A stretch of 10,501 nt of DNA, from assembly GCA_026713405.1 (NCBI GenBank), contig JAPOON010000325.1:1-10501 (forward strand), in the 5' to 3' direction. The position numbers were made by a program, and so were the translations under genes. Positions 1 through 6,768 of the stretch are shown one piece after another; position 1 is the first letter of the stretch, and each line of letters opens with the position of its first letter. Under the pieces are notes generated by a model, which worked only from the letters and a program-made list of their open reading frames with translations, was not told the origin of the DNA and searched no databases. The DNA is from Gammaproteobacteria bacterium (GTDB taxonomy: Bacteria; Pseudomonadota; Gammaproteobacteria; Pseudomonadales; Azotimanducaceae_A).

Positions 1-558
1 CGCCCCAACGGCGTGGTGGTGAAATCCGACGGCTCGGTCTATTTCTCCGACCCGACGTACGGCCGCATGCCGGGGTTCGGCCTGGAGCGCGAACAGGAAC
101 TCGCCTTCCAGGGGGTTTTCCGCATCGCGCCCGACGGCAAGCTGCACTGCGAGGCTGATGACTTCGGCCAGCCCAACGGGCTCTGCTTCTCGCCGGACGA
201 GAGCATCCTCTACGTCAACGACACCACGCACGCCCATATCCGGGCGTTCGACGTGAGTGCTGACGGTTCCCTCTCAAACGGGCGCACATTCGCCGAGAAC
301 ATTGGCGACGGCGCGTTCGCTGGCGGCCTTGTCGACGGCATGAAGTGTGACGAGCGGGGCAACGTCTACGTGACCGGCCCGCGCGGCTTCTGGGTCTTCG
401 CGCCGGACGGCGAGCACCTCGGCGTCATCGGGATGCCGGAGCACTCGGCCAACCTCAACTGGGGCGGTGCGGGGTGGAACGAGCTGTACTGCACCTGCTC
501 GACCTCGGTGTACCGGGTCGCACTCAACGTCGCCGGCAATCGCCTGGCCTACATGTAG
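1..558 (+). CDS. SMP-30/gluconolactonase-like beta-propeller protein (5' end missing)
   Basis: The reading frame is open from the first base and ends at TAG 556-558, so only the last 185 codons are present; SMP-30 proteins are usually about 290-330 residues. Family members are six-bladed beta-propellers that hydrolyse lactones (gluconolactone and relatives) with one divalent metal. Visible here are RPNG followed by VVVKSDGSVYFSDPTYG (codons 1-21), QPNGLCFSPDES (about codon 57) and LVDGMKCDERGNVYV (about codon 110). Asn3, Asn59 and Asp112 of the fragment fall where the family has its metal ligands; the first ligand, an N-terminal Glu, lies outside the window. A GTG at 13 could be mistaken for a start, but it falls inside the conserved motif, so the gene is cut by the window edge. 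Substrate unknown; a lactone from sugar or ring-cleavage catabolism is likely. Family call firm, reaction inferred. Confidence 0.9.
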   Translation, partial: RPNGVVVKSDGSVYFSDPTYGRMPGFGLEREQELAFQGVFRIAPDGKLHCEADDFGQPNGLCFSPDESILYVNDTTHAHIRAFDVSADGSLSNGRTFAENIGDGAFAGGLVDGMKCDERGNVYVTGPRGFWVFAPDGEHLGVIGMPEHSANLNWGGAGWNELYCTCSTSVYRVALNVAGNRLAYM

Positions 559-559
559 G

Positions 560-601
560 AGGGGATGCAAGGGCTCCGACGGCCTCTACTGAGCATCCCT
601 T
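560..601 (+). terminator. Hairpin directly after the lactonase-like stop codon
   Basis: The arms AGGGGATGC (560-568) and GCATCCCTT (593-601) pair over 9 bp with one G-U wobble. The loop is 24 nt and can form a short inner GGC/GCC stem. The stem begins two bases after the stop codon of the lactonase-like gene. No T-run follows, so this is not a textbook intrinsic terminator; it may act as a 3'-end processing or mRNA-stabilising hairpin instead. Confidence 0.4.
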
Positions 602-672
602 CGGCCGACCATATTCCGCAATCAACCCAAGCGGACAACCAGCATCTTCAAGGCGCCATCGCCCGGCGCGGG

Positions 673-855
673 CTAAGAGTCCCTGACACGGGGCGGCCCA
701 AGCGACTCCAATCTCTGGGTCAACCCCTTCACCTCATGCGGAACGCAAGGCGCCTCCAGGGAGTCGATATCTTCCCGGCTGAGATCGAGATCGACTGCGG
801 ACACCGCGTCGTCAAGCTGACCCAACCTGGTGGCCCCCGCGACTGGAATCGCCAT
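673..855 (-). pseudogene. Aldo/keto reductase, C-terminal remnant
   Basis: On the minus strand the frame reads PVAGATRLGQLDDAV, then DLDLSREDIDSLEAP and PHEVKG. This matches the last strand and helices of NADPH-dependent aldo/keto reductases, where the P-I-V-G-A-T motif contacts the cofactor phosphate and the tail runs (D/E)LS..(D/E)I..LEAP..PH. Only about 45 residues of an expected 320-350 remain. The frame has a TGA two codons before the ATG at 855, and no TIM-barrel sequence is recognisable upstream in any frame. About 18 unrelated codons follow the normal end before the stop at 673. It is therefore a broken gene: the catalytic Asp-Tyr-Lys-His part is gone. The remnant stops just before the 22-bp phased repeat at 911, which suggests (inference) that an insertion and deletion removed the rest. 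A new small protein is possible but less likely. Confidence 0.65.
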
Positions 856-910
856 AGCTCATGCAGCCCGGGCAGAGGCGTGCCAATCAGGATTGAATGA
901 CCGTCTGATT

Positions 911-998
911 CGGAACGTGTCACCGGACAATCCGGAATGATACTGCGACCGTTTCGGAATTCATGTTCGGTGAAGCCGGAACATCAATGCGGAAACGG
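911..998. repeat. Four CGGAA motifs at exact 22-bp spacing; possible decayed IS end
   Basis: CGGAA begins at 911, 933, 955 and 977, each exactly 22 bp from the last, with a further out-of-phase copy at 990. Outside the core the units are poorly conserved, though the third contains TGTTCGG-type sequence. CCGGA (923-927) and TCCGG (931-935) form a small inverted repeat across the first junction. Regular arrays of about 20-22 bp units with a CCGGAA-like core resemble the multiple transposase-binding repeats at IS21-family ends; this comparison is from memory and unverified. No istA/istB-like reading frame is present. Alternatives are an operator for a helix-phased regulator, or chance. The rest of 559-1138 otherwise holds only the hairpin, the reductase remnant and a possible promoter. 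Confidence 0.45.
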
Positions 999-1079
999 GC
1001 TGGTCGGCAGCAGCGTCAAAGCGCTTGATGAGCGTGCCGGAGCCAGGGGCCTGCGTGTCAAATGACTGGGGCTGCGTGG

Positions 1080-1108
1080 CTGAACCCATCGCGCCTCACG
1101 GGCATAAT
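1080..1108 (+). promoter_or_regulatory. Possible sigma70-type promoter for the P-loop kinase gene
   Basis: CATAAT at 1103-1108 matches five of six bases of the -10 consensus. CTGAAC at 1080-1085, 17 bp upstream, matches three of six of the -35 consensus. Transcription would begin near 1115 and leave a leader of about 25 nt before the CTG codons at 1139 and 1142. The weak -35 keeps this tentative. Confidence 0.3.
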
Positions 1109-1138
1109 TCGGCTTTGTCATTGCATTGGTGTTGAACC

Positions 1139-1684
1139 CTGCTGCCCGTTACCGACAGTGTATGGCTCGTCACCGGCATTCCCGGCGTTGGTAAGACCTC
1201 GGTATCAAGGATGTTGGCTGGCCGGTTAAGCAGATCCGCGCACATCGAGGTAGACCGCGTGCGGGAAATGGTCGCCGCCGGGTATCTGTCACCGGGAGAA
1301 GAGCCCTTGCGGGAATCGGATGCGCAACTCAGGTTGGGAGCGCGTAATGCGGCGCTGCTCGCGGACTCGTTCATGGACGCCGGATTCACGCCGATCGTTG
1401 ACGATGTCATTCTGCGGCTGCAGATGGCGCAGTACCGTGAGATTCTCTCCCGCTGGCCACTCCGCCTGGTGGTACTGGCGCCGCCAGTCGAGGTTGCCTT
1501 GGAACGGGACGAAGGACGGGCGGAGAAGCATGTGGCCGGGAGGTTCGCTTATCTTGACCGGGAATTGCGCGGTCAAATGCGAGGGCAGGGCGTTTGGCTG
1601 GACACTTCGGGCATGACCCTTGAAGCGACGGTTGAGGCAATCATGCTGCAGGCGGAAGAAGCGCTGCTCGACGGATTCGCCTGA
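1139..1684 (+). CDS. Small P-loop kinase/phosphotransferase-like ATPase (AAA_33 / zeta-toxin-like fold)
   Basis: Counting from CTG 1139, the product is 181 residues. VWLVTGIPGVGKTS holds a perfect Walker A (GIPGVGKT, residues 13-20). EVDRVR (about 37-42) is a likely substrate-site Asp, IVDDVI (about 86-91) sits where kinases of this fold carry catalytic or Mg-binding Asp, LRLVVLAPP is a core beta strand, and RDEGRAEKHVAGRF is an arginine-rich lid. This is the fold of chloramphenicol 3-O-phosphotransferase, zeta toxin and small-molecule kinases, so ATP-dependent phosphorylation is expected; the substrate is unknown. Start problem: the frame is open only from 1136, and no ATG, GTG or TTG occurs before ATG 1211, which lies after Walker A. 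CTG at 1139 or 1142 (weak GGTG at 1128-1131) is the best start, otherwise an upstream frameshift. No zeta-type antitoxin partner is visible. Confidence 0.75.
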   Translation: MLPVTDSVWLVTGIPGVGKTSVSRMLAGRLSRSAHIEVDRVREMVAAGYLSPGEEPLRESDAQLRLGARNAALLADSFMDAGFTPIVDDVILRLQMAQYREILSRWPLRLVVLAPPVEVALERDEGRAEKHVAGRFAYLDRELRGQMRGQGVWLDTSGMTLEATVEAIMLQAEEALLDGFA

Positions 1685-1747
1685 TGCTTGCCCACCGACA
1701 AGCCGATGGAACGTTGCCGACAGTCAGCTTGCCAGGAGAGAATAGGT

Positions 1748-1819
1748 GTGTCACTCGGCCTCCCGCTGTTCCTGTTGATGCGCGAGAGGGAGTTTCGCAG
1801 GGCCGTTGACCGACGATGA
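1748..1819 (+). CDS. Possible 23-residue leader peptide coupled to the P450 gene
   Basis: GTG at 1748 opens a 23-codon frame ending in TGA at 1817-1819, which shares ATGA with the P450 start at 1816. A good ribosome-binding site, AGGAG (1734-1738), lies 9 nt upstream, whereas the P450 ATG has only a poor AGGG about 13 nt away. The predicted peptide is hydrophobic at first (LGLPLFLL) and then strongly basic (MREREFRRAVDRR); third codon positions are mostly G or C, as in neighbouring genes. Ribosomes finishing it could restart on the P450, so it may be a translational-coupling leader. It could also be a chance frame; no family is recognised. Confidence 0.35.
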   Translation: MSLGLPLFLLMREREFRRAVDRR

Positions 1820-3126
1820 CCGACATCAATCGCATGGACAACCCGGTCTGCCCGGCGAGCCTCGATGAGGCAACGCTGGCGGATGCCGAGGTGCTGGAGT
1901 GCCCGTATCCCACCTACAGCCTGCTGCGGGAGCAGGCGCCCGTCTGGCAGGACCCACGTACCGGCATCTGGGTGATTACGCGTTATGAAGACCTGCGCAT
2001 GGTCTGCCTCGATACCGAGCGCTTCAGCAATCACCGTCCGAGCAACGACCACGAGAAGCTCACGGGCAACGCGCGCAAGGCCTATGAACTGTTTCTCGAG
2101 AAGGGGTGGGTCCCCGGCGAGTCGCTGGCCGCCCGGGACGATCCGGAGCACCGGCAGATGCGCTCCATCTTCGATGCGGCCTTCCGACCCCGGCGCATCA
2201 AGGCCCTGGACCCGGAGGTGGAGGCGCTGGCCTACGATCTGATCGAAGGCTTCATCGGCGACGGGCACTGCAACTTCGTCAAGCAGTTCGCCGTTCCCAT
2301 GCCGCTGATCATCATCTGCCGGCAGATGGGCGCGAAAGAAGAGGACATCTGGCAGATCAAGGCCTGGACCGATGCCTGGTTCCGGGGCACGGGCTTCGAC
2401 CTCAGCGAAGAGGAGGTGATCTGGGCGACCGAGATGGAAATCCAGGCCCAGCACTATTTCCAGCCCATCTTCGAGCGGCTGCGTCGGGAGCCGGACGACA
2501 CGCTGCTCTCGGATCTCGTCAATACCCCGGTCCCCGGCTGGGGCCGGACGCTGAACGATAACGAACTGCATGCGGAAATGATGCAGGACACCTTTGTGGG
2601 CGGTTCGGAAACCACCACCAATGCCCTCTCCGCCGGCATCATGCTGCTGGCGCGCAACCCGGGGGCCTGGAAGAAGCTGAGGGGCGACCCCGACCGATAC
2701 TTGAGAACCTTCTGCGAGGAAGTGGTGCGGCTGGAAAGCCCGGTACAGGGGCTCACCCGAATGGCGAAGACGGATATCACCCTGCACGGCGTCACCATAC
2801 CCGAGGGAGCCGTCATTGACGCCCGCTTCGCCTCCGCCAACCGGGACCCCGCCCACTTCGAGCGCCCGGACGACGTAGACCTGGAGCGGCGCAACGCCGC
2901 GTCGCACCTGGGCTACAGTTCAGGCACCCACTACTGCCTCGGTGCGCCCCTGGCCAGGCGCGAACTCTACTGGGGATTCAAGGCATTCATCGACAACGTG
3001 GAAGACTTCCGCCTCGCGCCGGGGCGCAACAACCTCCGGCACTACCCCAACTACGGGCTGCGCGCCCTCAACGAACTGCACATCGAGTTCACCGCGAAGC
3101 CGGGCCGCGGGCGAAATCCGGTGTAG
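1816..3126 (+). CDS. Cytochrome P450 (soluble bacterial type)
   Basis: This 436-residue protein has the length of soluble bacterial P450s and no membrane anchor. In order: CPYPTYSLLREQAPV and WVITRYEDL near the N-terminus; the I-helix oxygen-activation motif GGSETT (residues 262-267); the K-helix ExxR as Glu302-Val-Val-Arg305; the meander region FASANRDP..F.RPD; and the heme loop YSSGTHYCLGAPLAR with Cys374 as heme thiolate. The loop begins with Tyr367 where nearly all P450s have Phe or Trp, and the I-helix acid is Glu rather than Asp. It should insert one oxygen atom into an organic substrate using electrons from a ferredoxin and its reductase, neither of which is encoded here. ATG 1816 is chosen because it overlaps the leader frame by ATGA; ATG 1834 is the alternative. 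Its stop lies 12 bp from the convergent receptor gene. Family certain; substrate not predictable. Confidence 0.96.
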   Translation: MTDINRMDNPVCPASLDEATLADAEVLECPYPTYSLLREQAPVWQDPRTGIWVITRYEDLRMVCLDTERFSNHRPSNDHEKLTGNARKAYELFLEKGWVPGESLAARDDPEHRQMRSIFDAAFRPRRIKALDPEVEALAYDLIEGFIGDGHCNFVKQFAVPMPLIIICRQMGAKEEDIWQIKAWTDAWFRGTGFDLSEEEVIWATEMEIQAQHYFQPIFERLRREPDDTLLSDLVNTPVPGWGRTLNDNELHAEMMQDTFVGGSETTTNALSAGIMLLARNPGAWKKLRGDPDRYLRTFCEEVVRLESPVQGLTRMAKTDITLHGVTIPEGAVIDARFASANRDPAHFERPDDVDLERRNAASHLGYSSGTHYCLGAPLARRELYWGFKAFIDNVEDFRLAPGRNNLRHYPNYGLRALNELHIEFTAKPGRGRNPV

Positions 3127-3138
3127 CCGGGGAAACCC

Positions 3139-5463
3139 TCAACCTCCGAAGCGATACTGGACCGATGCGTACACCATCCGCGGCCGCGTCGGCGTGCCGA
3201 AGGCGCTGCCGATGGACTCGAATATGACGCGTGAGCGGTAATACAGCTCATCGGTCAGGTTGCGGCCCCACACGCCGACCTCCCAGCGGTCGTCCGCGGA
3301 CACCCAGCGCACGGATGCGTTGAGGCTCCGGTAGTTCTTTTCCAGCGTCTCGACGGCGTTTTCAACCCGGGTGTAGTAGTCGTCCTTGAAGGAGTAGTCG
3401 GCCCGCACCACGATGCGCCCGGCGCTATCCAGGTTGTACGTGTACTCGCCGCCGATGGTGCCGCTGATTTCCGGCGTCATGGGCAGGTCGTTGTCCCGGG
3501 TGATATCGAACGAGCCGGAACGCAGCAGGCCGCCGACCACGCTCTCGATCTCGTCGTCGAGTATGCCGAGGGTAACGTTGACGACGAGGTCTGCCGTGAC
3601 CGCGGCGGTCAGTTCGGCTTCGAGTCCGGACATCTTCACCTTGCCCAGATTGTCCTTGGTGGTCGAGTCGCCGATGCTGCCGAAGGGCGCGATGGCGGTC
3701 ACCTGGATGTCGGTGTAGTCCATCCTGAACGCGGCCAGGTTCAGGCGTATGCGATTGTCCGCCATCAGGAACTTGGCGCCGATTTCATAGTTCTCCATGT
3801 ATTCCGGGTCGTAGAACGGCAGGGGCTCGGGAACCCTGCCCACGAATCGGGCGGGGAAGCCGCCGTCGCGGAACCCTTCGGAGTAGGTGAGGTAGAACAT
3901 GGCCGCGTCGCTGTAGGTCCAGGAGAGGGTGGCCATGGGCGTCCATTCCTCGACCTTCAGGTGGCCGGTGTTGTCCACCATGGCGCCGAGGATATTGGGC
4001 TGCACCAGGTTGAAGTCTTTCTCGCTTTCGGTATAGCGCATGCCGAATGTCAGGCGCAGCGAATCCGTCAGGTCGTAGTTCAACTGCGTAAATGCGGCTT
4101 TGGACGAGTTGTCGACATAGCGCGTCACGGTCTGGAAGTAGAACGCCGGCGCCACGGCCCGCGGAAACGCGAGCTGGTTGAATATGTCTTCCACCCCGTC
4201 TTCCTCGAAATAGAACAGGCCGACCAGGAAGTCGAGCCGGTCATCGAACGCAGTGCCGGACAGTTGCAGTTCCTGGGAGAACTGGTCCTGGGAATAGTCG
4301 TCGTGATTGTTGGCAAAGATGATGAACGGCGTGAAATCGATGTCGTTGTGCAGCGTGACCTCGAATTCGCGAATGGCGGTGATTGAGGTCAGTTGCCCCC
4401 AGCCGAGGTCCAGTGACAGGTTGAGGTGCGCGCCCCAGACGTCCAGCTTCTGGTTGGGCTCGATCTGGTTGCCGTCGTTGTCGACGAAAACCGAGTGGGT
4501 CGCGTAGGGGTCATTGGGATGGTAGTAGGAACTGAAGCAGGCCGGGCTCGATGGCGCCGTGGCCGGGTTCGCGCAAACGGCGGGGTTTCCGGAGTGAAAA
4601 ACATTCCACCAGGTGCCGAAGGTGGTGACCGGCCTGGGCTTGCCGTCGAGGTGGAGAAAGTTGATGGGTGAGACGGCATTGGGCGCGGAACTGTCCGCGC
4701 TGTAGTCAAAGGCGAAGTCGACGCTGAACGAGTCCGTCGGGTCGAAACTCAGGGCCGCCCGGAAGCCCCATACATCTTCCCCGCCGATGTCGTAGTCGTC
4801 GTACTGCAGTGCCTTGACGTAGCCGTCCTGCTTGTGGCCGTGGGCGGAGAATCGGGCGGCCGCCGTCTCCCCGAGCGGCACGTTGATCACACCCTGGGCG
4901 GACTGGTAGCCGTTTTCCCCCAGGCCTACCTTGACTCTGGCGTCCACGGCTTCCGGGTCCGGCCTTTTCGATATGAGGTTGATGGCCCCGCCGATGGTGT
5001 TGCGGCCGAACAGGGTGCCCTGGGGCCCGCGCAGCACTTCGACGCGGTTGACGTCGACGAGGTCGAAGACGCTGCCGATGGTGCGGCCGACATAGACGCC
5101 GTCGAGGTAGACGCCGATCGCCGGGTCTTCCACGATGATGAAATCAGGCTGGCCCACACCGCGAATGTAGATTGTGGGTGACCGGATGCCGGAGGTCGAC
5201 TGGCCGGTCTCGAAGATCACGTTGGGAGCGTACTGGCCCACGGCGGTGAGATCCTGGCTGCCCATGCGGGCCAGGGTGTCGCCGGTCACCACCGATACGG
5301 CGACCGGCGCTTCCTGCAGGCTCTCCTCGATCTTTCGCGCGGTGACAATGATCTCTTCGAGTTCCTGGGCCGCGGCGGGCACGATGCTCCCTGCCGCGAC
5401 CGCGGCGGCCGCGACGATCGCACCGATGTGTTTCATTCGGCCGAAATGGCTGTTGGTGGGCAT
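3139..5463 (-). CDS. TonB-dependent outer-membrane receptor (first copy)
   Basis: A 774-residue outer-membrane importer. The N-terminus is a signal peptide (basic MKH at 10-12, then an Ala-rich core to about residue 32, ending AAAQ). A plug domain follows: EEIIVTARK (about 36-44), PVAVSVVTGDTL, IYIRGVGQPD, GVYLDGVYVGR, VEVLRGPQGTLFGRNTIGG. The rest is a 22-strand-type barrel ending in YRFGG, with receptor hallmarks such as YSEGFRDGGFP and NYEIGAKF. The family moves scarce ligands (siderophores, vitamins, oligosaccharides, aromatic or steroid-like compounds) across the outer membrane with TonB-ExbBD energy. No FecA-type signalling domain precedes the plug, so self-regulation through an anti-sigma factor is unlikely. 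Cys297 and Cys309 lie in one predicted outer loop and could form a disulfide. ATG 5463 has GGGGAGA about 10 nt upstream; ATG 5436 has no such site. Ligand unknown. Confidence 0.95.
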   Translation of the reverse strand: MPTNSHFGRMKHIGAIVAAAAVAAGSIVPAAAQELEEIIVTARKIEESLQEAPVAVSVVTGDTLARMGSQDLTAVGQYAPNVIFETGQSTSGIRSPTIYIRGVGQPDFIIVEDPAIGVYLDGVYVGRTIGSVFDLVDVNRVEVLRGPQGTLFGRNTIGGAINLISKRPDPEAVDARVKVGLGENGYQSAQGVINVPLGETAAARFSAHGHKQDGYVKALQYDDYDIGGEDVWGFRAALSFDPTDSFSVDFAFDYSADSSAPNAVSPINFLHLDGKPRPVTTFGTWWNVFHSGNPAVCANPATAPSSPACFSSYYHPNDPYATHSVFVDNDGNQIEPNQKLDVWGAHLNLSLDLGWGQLTSITAIREFEVTLHNDIDFTPFIIFANNHDDYSQDQFSQELQLSGTAFDDRLDFLVGLFYFEEDGVEDIFNQLAFPRAVAPAFYFQTVTRYVDNSSKAAFTQLNYDLTDSLRLTFGMRYTESEKDFNLVQPNILGAMVDNTGHLKVEEWTPMATLSWTYSDAAMFYLTYSEGFRDGGFPARFVGRVPEPLPFYDPEYMENYEIGAKFLMADNRIRLNLAAFRMDYTDIQVTAIAPFGSIGDSTTKDNLGKVKMSGLEAELTAAVTADLVVNVTLGILDDEIESVVGGLLRSGSFDITRDNDLPMTPEISGTIGGEYTYNLDSAGRIVVRADYSFKDDYYTRVENAVETLEKNYRSLNASVRWVSADDRWEVGVWGRNLTDELYYRSRVIFESIGSAFGTPTRPRMVYASVQYRFGG

Positions 5464-5569
5464 GATCTCTAGGTCTCCCCAAGTTCAGGTGATGTCAATC
5501 CATGTTACACAGATCGGATGAACGCACAAAGGGCTCGAATCGAACGCCGGCGGCGGGTCTGCCCCCGCG

Positions 5570-6676
5570 CTACAGGCGCGATGCGGTCTCGGTGTGGATG
5601 CGCATGAGTTCCGGCAGCGTTTCCGGCGCGCGCCGGCCCCAGCCGCACTCGGTCGATATGCCGAAGCCCGAAGCGTACTTTCTGGCGGTTTCCAGGCGAC
5701 GCAGGGTTCCCTCGAGCCCGTCGGTGTGGTGCACCAGCCCGATGAAAAGCCTGGTGTCGCCGATCTGCAGCCCCTCGAGCGGAGCGAAATAGGCGTCGTC
5801 GTGCCGGTCGCGGGGCACCGGAATGTGCGCGTAGTCGACGCTGCGCCCCGCGTTCGCAACGCCCGCGTTCGCCATCGCCGTGACCACGCCCAGGTCTCTG
5901 GGCTGAATCGCGTGCCGATGGCCGATGTCGCCGTAGCACAGGTGCAGCCCGAGCAGCGCGTCGCCGGGCACGTGTGGAGATAGCGCCGCCAGGGCCTGAA
6001 CGTAGCGGTCGAGCGGCTCACCGGGGCCATCCCAGGGCAGGCCGATCTCTGGCGCGTGGTCGCCCGCCTCCATGGCGATGACTTCCACCGCGATGTCCCA
6101 TTGCACCGAGAGGTCCCGCGGCGGCACGTATTCGCACAACGCCGCAAGCTCTCGAACCATCGCCTCCCGGTAGGCATCCCACATGATTGGAAAGGACTCC
6201 GGGGAACGTGCCAGGAACATTCTGGTTCCGCTTTCGATCAGCGGGAGTGAGACCTGGAAGCGCATCCCGCCGGGGATGACCCCCTCGTCGCGGAGCTCGC
6301 GAAAAGTCTCGTAGGACTGCCGGGCATCTTCCGCGTAACCCAGGCGGTCGAAGCGGACTTTCGAGACCCCGTCCCTGACCTTGAACTGCCAATGGTCCTG
6401 AAAGCCCTGCGGACACCAGTCCATGCCCTCGGAGCGCCACTCTCCCGCGAAGCCCGGATCGATGGGATTGGGACGGGCGACGGTTTCGAGGTCCGGGCAG
6501 TGATCGTAGGTCTGGGCTGCCAGGAAATTGATCCAGGCCCAGCGCAGGCCCGTCTCGCCGTCCGGCAGGCCGAACAGCAGCTCGCCGAGGCCGCCGGCGC
6601 AATTCCGCATGACTTCCGCCGCCGACTGGCCGACGACGCTTCCGACTAACAGGACAGATCCATTTGCGCGAGACAT
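5570..6676 (-). CDS. MetE/UROD-fold zinc methyltransferase-like protein
   Basis: A 368-residue cytoplasmic protein resembling the C-terminal catalytic barrel of cobalamin-independent methionine synthase (COG0620 type). Zinc-site signatures are visible: LHLCYGD gives His245-x-Cys247, and ISTECGWGRR near the end gives Cys344, equivalent to the HxC and distal Cys ligands of MetE. FGLPDGETGLRWAWI near the N-terminus and the closing GWGRR..ETLPELMRIH are typical of stand-alone family members. The Glu ligand of MetE is not evident; SVDYAHIPV occupies that region. The large N-terminal folate domain of true MetE is absent. Relatives use zinc to activate a thiol for alkyl transfer (methionine synthases, epoxyalkane:CoM transferase), so a thiol-alkylating or dealkylating step is a reasonable inference. 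ATG 6676 is preferred to the in-frame TTG 6682 because GGAGG lies 9 nt before it. It follows the VOC gene by 92 bp. Confidence 0.8.
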   Translation of the reverse strand: MSRANGSVLLVGSVVGQSAAEVMRNCAGGLGELLFGLPDGETGLRWAWINFLAAQTYDHCPDLETVARPNPIDPGFAGEWRSEGMDWCPQGFQDHWQFKVRDGVSKVRFDRLGYAEDARQSYETFRELRDEGVIPGGMRFQVSLPLIESGTRMFLARSPESFPIMWDAYREAMVRELAALCEYVPPRDLSVQWDIAVEVIAMEAGDHAPEIGLPWDGPGEPLDRYVQALAALSPHVPGDALLGLHLCYGDIGHRHAIQPRDLGVVTAMANAGVANAGRSVDYAHIPVPRDRHDDAYFAPLEGLQIGDTRLFIGLVHHTDGLEGTLRRLETARKYASGFGISTECGWGRRAPETLPELMRIHTETASRL

Positions 6677-6737
6677 TGCCAAGTTCCTCCCAGGGCCGGT
6701 AGCGGCATTCAGCGGTTTCGAACAGTGTGGCCGGGAC

Positions 6738-6755
6738 TACCCGGTTGACCGGGCA
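6738..6755 (-). terminator. Short hairpin between the VOC and MetE-like genes
   Basis: On the minus strand CCCGG and CCGGG pair around a TCAA tetraloop, with one G-T and one T-A pair extending the stem to 7 bp. It begins 14 nt after the VOC stop codon and ends about 60 nt before the next start. No T-run follows, so read-through is expected; it may set relative expression or protect a processed 3' end. Confidence 0.3.
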
Positions 6756-6768
6756 GACAAGCCGGCGC

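Noticed and set aside
961..1089. Minus-strand 42-codon frame starting at ATG 1089 with a GAGG nearby
   Set aside because: No recognisable family, and it runs through the phased CGGAA repeats; more likely chance.
1139..1684. Zeta-type toxin-antitoxin system
   Set aside because: The kinase fold fits, but no small antitoxin gene lies next to it and no zeta-specific substrate motif is evident.
1573..2907. 444-codon minus-strand open frame opposite the kinase-like and P450 genes
   Set aside because: Antisense shadow; the plus strand carries clear P-loop and P450 motifs.
5464..5520. Perfect TTGACA on the minus strand upstream of the receptor at 3139-5463
   Set aside because: No acceptable -10 lies 16-18 bp downstream; that position overlaps the ribosome-binding region, so a promoter was not called.
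5553..5568. GCGGG/CCCGC hairpin just after the MetE-like stop codon
   Set aside because: Only 5 bp with a 6-nt loop and no T-run in GC-rich DNA; too weak to call a terminator.
5520..5569. Minus strand contains GTTCGATTC, like the T-arm of a tRNA, next to GC-rich arms
   Set aside because: Flanking bases do not form the 5-bp T stem beyond two pairs, and no acceptor, D or anticodon stems can be drawn. Not a tRNA.
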